Notes under the pieces: generated by a model | What the model was told of the DNA's origin: nothing | The model's input: the letters and a program-made list of their open reading frames with translations, nothing else | Databases searched by the model: none | Position numbers and translations under genes: made by a program | Source: Luidia sarsii | Lineage: Eukaryota; Echinodermata; Asteroidea; Paxillosida; Luidiidae | Direction of reading: 5' to 3' | Assembly (NCBI GenBank): GCA_949987565.1 | Contig: OX465103.1 | Coordinates: 10,181,149 to 10,245,148 of the forward strand | DNA length: 64,000 bases | Shown here: positions 58,225-64,000 of the stretch, piece after piece | Layout of the letters: each line of letters opens with the position of its first letter | How positions within the stretch are numbered: the first letter of the stretch is position 1

Positions 58225-59451
58225 ATGCAGGCTACTTCAGTGCCAAACACCACTAAGGGGCCATCAGCGGACGAATACCGAGAGGTCTGGAAGTCCGTCG
58301 TTCAACTGGTGTTTCATCTCGTCCTTTTCTTGGTCGGTGTTCCCGGTAACTTGCTCATTCTACGAGTCTACTGGACCAAGACTCGAAAGACTAGCACACA
58401 CGTGTTCATCATAGCTATGGCTGATTTCACTGTGTGCTTTATGAGAATATTCAGCATATGCATCTTCAGTTTACGTTTGGCTCAAACTCAGGTCCCTGCG
58501 GTGGTGCTGTATTTCACACCATTTGAGGGAACGGCTATCGCTACGTCCATCCTCATCACGGCAGTTGTTGCAGCAGATCGTTACGATTGCGTCTGCCGTC
58601 CAAACAGGCGGTTTTTCACCCTTAGACGGAGTAAAATAACCGCTTTCGTGGCCTTTGTGCTCGCTTGTGTCTTGAATGTGCCATCATACATTTGGAATTT
58701 CGTACTTCAAAGTAATGCAAATCTGATGATGTTCACACTGGCCTTTCAAATAGTGTGCTTCTGCATGGCACTAGCGTTGATCACCGCCTGCTATGGAAAG
58801 GTTTACGCCACAATCCGGAAACACGTTAGAGTGGGTGTGGCGTCCGGTCTTCGTTCCGATGGTGGGACTGAGAATCGAGAATGGAGCACGAGAATAGATC
58901 CTGGATCAATAGGACCCAGCCAGATGAATACAACCATGGCATCGACATCATTCCTCCATCCACCAAACCCAAGCGACCGGCCAATCTCAACGAGACAAAC
59001 CGTTGCGTTTTCCTCCGAGGATCATCTAGAAATGACGTCGGCTTCATCACGGACGGACGCCCGGAAGCCCCAAACAGACTCGTCCCAAGTGCGTAGCAAT
59101 GCTGAGTCGATGGCAGTCGCCGATGCTAGCGAGCCAAGACCCAGCCACGACCCGGCGATCACCCGCAAGGACACCGGCGCAAACCTGCAGCGTAAAACCA
59201 CCAAGATGCTCTTCATCACCAGCCTCGTCTTCCTGCTGACGTGGCTGCCCTACTGGATTCTGATCGGGGCCATATTCGCGTCGTACGGCAAGGCAGAAGT
59301 CAGTCCCATCTTTTTCGAGGTGATGAGTGAAGTGAACGTGGTGCTGTTCATCAACAACGCCGTGAACCCGCTCATCTACGGACTGGCAAACAGGAGATTC
59401 AGGAAGGACTGTAAGGAAACCCTTCACAAGATGAAGATCAGTATGTGTTGA
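58225..59451 (+). CDS. Rhodopsin-class (class A) orphan GPCR, intronless
   Basis: Seen: a single exon of 408 residues. I chose the ATG at 58225 because the frame has a TAA at 58195 and only a TTG before this ATG. Seven membrane segments: about 25-48 (with GN at 41-42), 59-82 (AMAD, D67), 93-117, 138-160, 168-194, 326-352 (TWLPYW at 339-344) and 362-386. DRY is at 118-120 and NPLIY at 381-385. An N-glycosylation site lies at N8. The third intracellular loop is long (about 195-325) and Ser/Thr-rich. Odd: position 3.25 is Val rather than Cys, the second extracellular loop is short and has no Cys, and TM4 lacks the usual Trp. Family knowledge: class A receptors signal through G proteins at the plasma membrane. 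The ligand cannot be read from the sequence. Its local GC content is higher than in flanking DNA. Confidence 0.9.
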   Translation: MQATSVPNTTKGPSADEYREVWKSVVQLVFHLVLFLVGVPGNLLILRVYWTKTRKTSTHVFIIAMADFTVCFMRIFSICIFSLRLAQTQVPAVVLYFTPFEGTAIATSILITAVVAADRYDCVCRPNRRFFTLRRSKITAFVAFVLACVLNVPSYIWNFVLQSNANLMMFTLAFQIVCFCMALALITACYGKVYATIRKHVRVGVASGLRSDGGTENREWSTRIDPGSIGPSQMNTTMASTSFLHPPNPSDRPISTRQTVAFSSEDHLEMTSASSRTDARKPQTDSSQVRSNAESMAVADASEPRPSHDPAITRKDTGANLQRKTTKMLFITSLVFLLTWLPYWILIGAIFASYGKAEVSPIFFEVMSEVNVVLFINNAVNPLIYGLANRRFRKDCKETLHKMKISMC

Positions 59452-59788
59452 AAACACAGATGAAGATTGAGACTCCTTAATAGAGAGGTTTCGCACGCAC
59501 GCGGATACGCTTACGTGCACGAATACGGTTAACTTATCCGTATGTGTTAGATAGAGCGCGTACTGAAGTTTGTTTGGCAAACTGTGTCGAATCTGTCCGC
59601 TTGAGGGAGCCATCATTCAAGATGGCGGCGCTCATGAGTCCGTTCAGAAGTCACATAATTTAGACTGCTTTTTGGGGGACTTATTTGCTGGTAGACCCGA
59701 CACCTTCGTTTCATACATAGGCCTATGGACAGTTAACCTATAAGAACAATAATGTGGTGGAATTTGTTAGTCCACGATTTAAACAGCC

Positions 59789-59794
59789 AATAAA
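59789..59794 (+). terminator. Polyadenylation signal AATAAA after the GPCR
   Basis: The first canonical AATAAA on the coding strand, about 340 nt downstream of the GPCR stop. Confidence 0.4.
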
Positions 59795-59799
59795 ATTCA

Positions 59800-61490
59800 A
59801 ACAAACAAAGGAAAAAACGGACTTATGGCTAGGGTTAGGGTTAGCCAATGAAATTAATTAAAACAATATTTTTTTAACTTACCAGTAGACCCCATGGCTG
59901 ACTATCAGTTTTTCACGCGTTCGCAAAACGTGTGCGAGGGCAAAAGTGTGCGAGGGCGGATACACGTCACAGAAGCACACAAAGTAATGACGTAGGCTAT
60001 ATCCGTGTACGTAAGCGTTTTCGTATGCATGCAAAACCTCCGTAATCTAAGGCAGCATGGGACTCGGGATAATAATGTCTGCGTGAGGTGGGCCTATAGG
60101 AGTCGGGGGCCAAATTCACTCGGAAACTCTTATTTTGAGATCGATCTTAGGAGTTAGAACGTGTCCTTGTAGAAAGATCGATCTTGACGTGACGCGTGAT
60201 CGATCTTGACGTGACGCATCCTAAGACTAATTATTTTCACCAAAGTCAGCTTACGCGAGATCCGTCCTTCACACGTCTTAACGAACTAGTTAACTGTACT
60301 TTATTGGACGAGGATGATCTGTTTGATGCAACGGCTGTATCATGCTCAATTTATTCAAATTGCCAACTGCATGTAACAGCCGTAGCCATGATTTCATGCG
60401 TGCGCATTAGATAATTACAAAATGTCTGATTGGCTGTTATTAAGGTGAACGTTTCGTAAAAGAGGAAATAATACCTCAATGTTTTGCCTTTTGGCATAGG
60501 CCTTCATTTTTTAGTGAATTTTGTTACCGAAAATTTAACAAGAATAAGTTAGTCAAGATTGTCCCAAATACTTGACCACTAGCTCCAAAATCACCACAGG
60601 CGCCACTTATTCGGTACCATACGTGTTCGTGCCGATAAGACGACCCTGGAATTGGTCCTAAGTTAAGACGAGTTCAGCCGCGTTGCTATAGAAGTTGAGA
60701 CGCGTTGAACGTGTCTCGGCTTCGGTGAAATCGATCCTAAGACCCGTCTTGACATAGGCCCTTCCTAAGACGCGTCTTGACATAGGCCCTTCCTAAGACG
60801 CGTCTTAGCGTTTCTTGAAATCGGCCGCAGGTGTTTCAATTCAGGTCATGAGCGGGGGTTATTTTCTTTCATGGTCTGGGGTCCTGTATATACTGCGGGT
60901 TCCATTTTACTTCGAGTCGTATAGACCTATCTATTTGCCACAGGTTTATTCTGTTTTACACCGCAGCCTATGGTTTTTCGCTGAAGCAGTGTAGATTTCC
61001 GTTTGAAAAGAGACTATACATGTAGTGTTGCGATATATACTGCATTTTTTCTGACATGTTTTTCATTCCTAACTTTGAAAGCATTACCATAAAACACAAA
61101 GGAGGAATCACTTGCAGTAGCCCTTTGTAGTTAGGGCACCCTCCCTGCTGGCTGGTTGATCATGGACCGATTTCATAAAACTCTTCTGAATTTACAAGGC
61201 GTTGTAACGCAGGGCTAGTCTCTTTTAAAGCCCGAATTTGCATTGCCACAGCGAAAAACCCTTGTGTGTGGTGTAAAAATAATAAAGAAAAAAAATACGA
61301 CTGCAACGGTTTGCACATGTAGATACCTGATCTCTAATATTATTTTGACTGCACAGATAAATAAATACACTGAATACTTCGAGATAGTACTTCTACTGTT
61401 CTCAAACTGCACTCGCAGCAAACAGTTTAACTAACAAATATTTGGGCCTAGGCCTAATTCTATTCTCATGAAAAATGTCGTGGCACCCTT
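59800..61490. other. No gene supported
   Basis: Contains a short telomere-like run (59829), repeated GACGCGTCTTGACATAGGCC units (60747-60810) and GATCGATCTTGACGTGACGC twice (60177-60218). Confidence 0.5.
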
Positions 61491-62010
61491 TAAAACTGAA
61501 GACCAAAACATTGGAAATCCAGATTTGGCATTAAATATGTTCATTGGTGCATTACAATCACAGATCAAATGTCAGTTTTGTGTTTCAGGCGTATTTGAAG
61601 CTTTTTTAGATTCATTAAAATCATACCCGTAGTTATTTAGCTGTTATTTACGTCATTTTTTTCTCCCTTCGAAAAGGTCGTATTACAACACTTAAATAAT
61701 TATTTCGGAGTATTTACCTGACGCGTTCAGTGAATAATACCCCTTTTTTTAGTGCGGTGCAATTGCAATTCTTTTTTCCCGAAAACAAAAATTGAAAAAG
61801 TGGCTGGCCGAGACGTCATTCCACGAGCTTTTTCTTCGGAATCCGATGAACTCTCAGACGATAACAAAGATAGAGATTCTGAACATAGTTTTCCGATGGC
61901 AACAGACGGGAACGCGTTGCCAAACCATACATGTACGTATGAGCCCGAATGGTCTCCGTGAAAACAAGCTTTGAAATGGACACTGCATAGCACGCCTTTG
62001 ACCGGTCGGA
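61490..62010. repeat. Dispersed repeat, copy 2
   Basis: Counterpart of 36030-36520, in the same orientation, with indels. Confidence 0.7.
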
Positions 62011-62206
62011 TTATTTCGGTCGTGTCAGCGTAATTTTTTACGTCCAAATGCAGCGTATCTTACTATCGTCAGGGAACAAAATTCACGTATATTCCAATAA
62101 TATTCTGTAATCTTCAACAACGAATCTTGCTGGCATATCAACGAATTTGTCAATGTTTACTCCTGAAATCGGTTCTATTGAAAAACTTACTTGTTTTATC
62201 ATAATT

Positions 62207-64000
62207 TTAAAGCTAGATATGATCCAAGCTACACACGAAATTGAAGACTGAACCCCCATGTTGTCTTTAGCTTCACTTATTCTACATATCCATTAATTAA
62301 TTAATTAATTATCCATCTTGAACTGACCTAGTGTGCTGCAATCTTACGATGTTTGGTGCAGAATACTAATTCCAGCCCCCATAGGAAGCAGTACAATAAC
62401 CACAAATATCCATAAATATCCACACTCACACGTCTCCAAACTGAAAAGTTGAGCTTCATCTCTCATTTCCTTGTCATTGTTGGTGTTCTAAGCGTACTAA
62501 GGGACGTACGTATGGTGCAACACACTTGGCATACCGTTGTTTGGGAACTCACAGTCGATGGCCGGTGGTGAGTGGGGCGCCACCGCGCGGCAGGGGCTTG
62601 TTCCTGAATCTTCGGCGTCGCGCGCAAGGTGTCGTTGTCACACCATGGCCACCTCAGGTATTTAATTTGAATTAACTTATTTCCTACTGTTATTATAACC
62701 CCAAATATCACCTTATCATATTAATAAGTATTGGATTTCAAGTTTGGTACAGGTACAAGTACAGGTGCGGTATAATTGTTTTTAAATTAATTTCAAGAAG
62801 AAACTTTATATTATCTTGGCAAACATGGCGTCCTTGTATCACGTTAAAACCATGACAACTGACATATGATATAGGATTGGATATATTTTTGATTTTCTGC
62901 TAATTACATATGATAATAGGATGGGATATATATCTGATATTCTGCTAAATGCATATGATATAGAATGGGATATTTATTGGATTTTCTGCTAATTGCATAT
63001 GATATAGGATGGGGTATATATTGGATTTTCTGCAAATTGCATATGCTATAGGATGGAATATATATTGGATCTTCAGCTAATTGCCCCAAGGAAATCAAAT
63101 TAAAATCAATGGCTAATACAGAAGTTATCTATTATCGTAACTACCTCAGAAATTAACGATTGATACATCGACAAACATCTGTTTGATGATCATGCCATTT
63201 TTAATCAGTGTGTCTTTCTAAACAAATAATTCTCATTAATTATTTTTCATGGAAATTCCAAATCTTGTTAAAATTAACTTAAATTTACGGAATTTGTATT
63301 TAATGGAGCAAGACTAGGAGGCAATTAGTGTTTGGAAGTAAGACTGAAATAATGTGACCTAAGATGGCGTCATGAGGCATCTACTCCAAAAGCCCTTTTC
63401 AAGTAAACGGCGTCAAAAGTCAAAGTATCGTCAACATGTCAAAATCTATTTTTTTTTGGCTTTTTTGGAAAGCTTAAAAAATTATGTAAAAATGAAAAAT
63501 TAGGGCATTGTAAGTGTGTCTGCATGTACGCTGAAATCACTGTTGGCGCGCCGTGAGCATGACCTCAAACTTTAGAGCAGTTTTTTCTCGGAAAGTAATT
63601 TCCATGACTGCGCGTTGCCTCCTCATATTTCTTTTGTCGTAACTTTGGATAGTATGAAAATGCAGGAGTCAGTTGGTTTGGCTCCTTGGAGCTACCGTAG
63701 TTTTGCTATCGGAATACATCATTGAAATCAGCAATTCTAATTAACAGGTTCGCTTTAGAAACTTAATTTTATATTATATAATCGATTTATATTTTTGTGA
63801 AAAGGTTTTTGATGGTTTCTATGGGCAATTTTGGAATGAACTTCAAAATAGGATTCATGAGGCGCCATGTTGGAATGTTCGTATGTGCAGTTTCTCCCTG
63901 TCCGGATCGGTCTCTCAGGTGTGAGTAACGTAAACATTTTCCTCTGAAAGAATAGTTGATTTTTTTTGTATTTAATGTAAGACCCACTATCCAATCTCCA
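62207..64000. repeat. 1.8-kb duplicated segment, copy 2 (runs off the right edge)
   Basis: The same block order as 46499-48295, with small indels (one more 44-bp unit; 18 bp missing near 63727). The similarity continues to the last base, so the duplication extends beyond the window. Confidence 0.9.
62858..63085. repeat. 44-bp tandem repeat, about 5 units
   Basis: The same unit as 47165-47365 with one more copy. The minus-strand frame at 62904-63098 is produced by this array. Confidence 0.85.

Noticed and set aside
59047..59616. 189-codon antisense frame over the GPCR 3' half
   Set aside because: Shadow of the GPCR coding sequence, caused by its GC-rich codon use.
1..64000. CRISPR arrays, bacterial operons, reverse transcriptase or transposase genes
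   Set aside because: The tandem repeats lack a regular repeat-spacer pattern, all genes are spliced or eukaryotic in type, and no RT, integrase or transposase motif was seen.

Overview
The window is animal genomic DNA, about 40% GC, with spliced genes, GT-AG introns, abundant non-autonomous DNA transposons, tRNA-derived SINEs, minisatellites and one 200-N assembly gap. A secreted discoidin-SRCR gene pair, a plexin-like gene, an intronless rhodopsin-class GPCR and very dense TACATGTA palindromes fit a marine invertebrate deuterostome, most likely an echinoderm. The sequence alone does not fix the species.

Layout. Positions 1-19,000 hold no gene I can support; this stretch is repeat-rich (TACATGTA clusters, two copies of a 0.42-kb inverted-repeat element, tRNA-like SINEs, the gap). 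Positions 19,100-19,550 are CpG-richer and look like a possible divergent or minus-strand 5' exon. A plexin-like gene runs on the plus strand: a probable 5' UTR exon ends at 21,570 and the coding exons span 22,405-26,074. Its five coding exons join in frame to 615 residues (signal peptide, Sema, PSI), but it stops after PSI in a short hydrophobic tail, without IPT repeats or a cytoplasmic GAP. Positions 26,400-32,300 are repeats.

The most notable content is a tandem pair of minus-strand paralogs, A (32,311-41,910) and B (50,064-56,508). Each has the same seven coding exons, with identical phases and near-identical exon lengths, and encodes a secreted protein of 389 or 388 residues: signal peptide, one F5/8 type C (discoidin) domain, two SRCR domains and a three-residue last exon. 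Both keep a TATA box, the same intronic minisatellites and the same intronic SINE, so a block of more than 6 kb was duplicated. Copy A carries an extra cysteine at the same position of both SRCR domains. A 1.8-kb segment lying downstream of gene B (46,499-48,290) recurs at 62,207-64,000, which suggests a third copy of the gene just beyond the right edge.

An intronless orphan GPCR lies at 58,225-59,451 on the plus strand, lacking the usual extracellular disulfide cysteine. Secreted discoidin-SRCR proteins would act outside the cell in recognition or adhesion. SRCR families are strongly expanded in echinoderms and linked there to innate immunity, but the role of these two genes is an inference.
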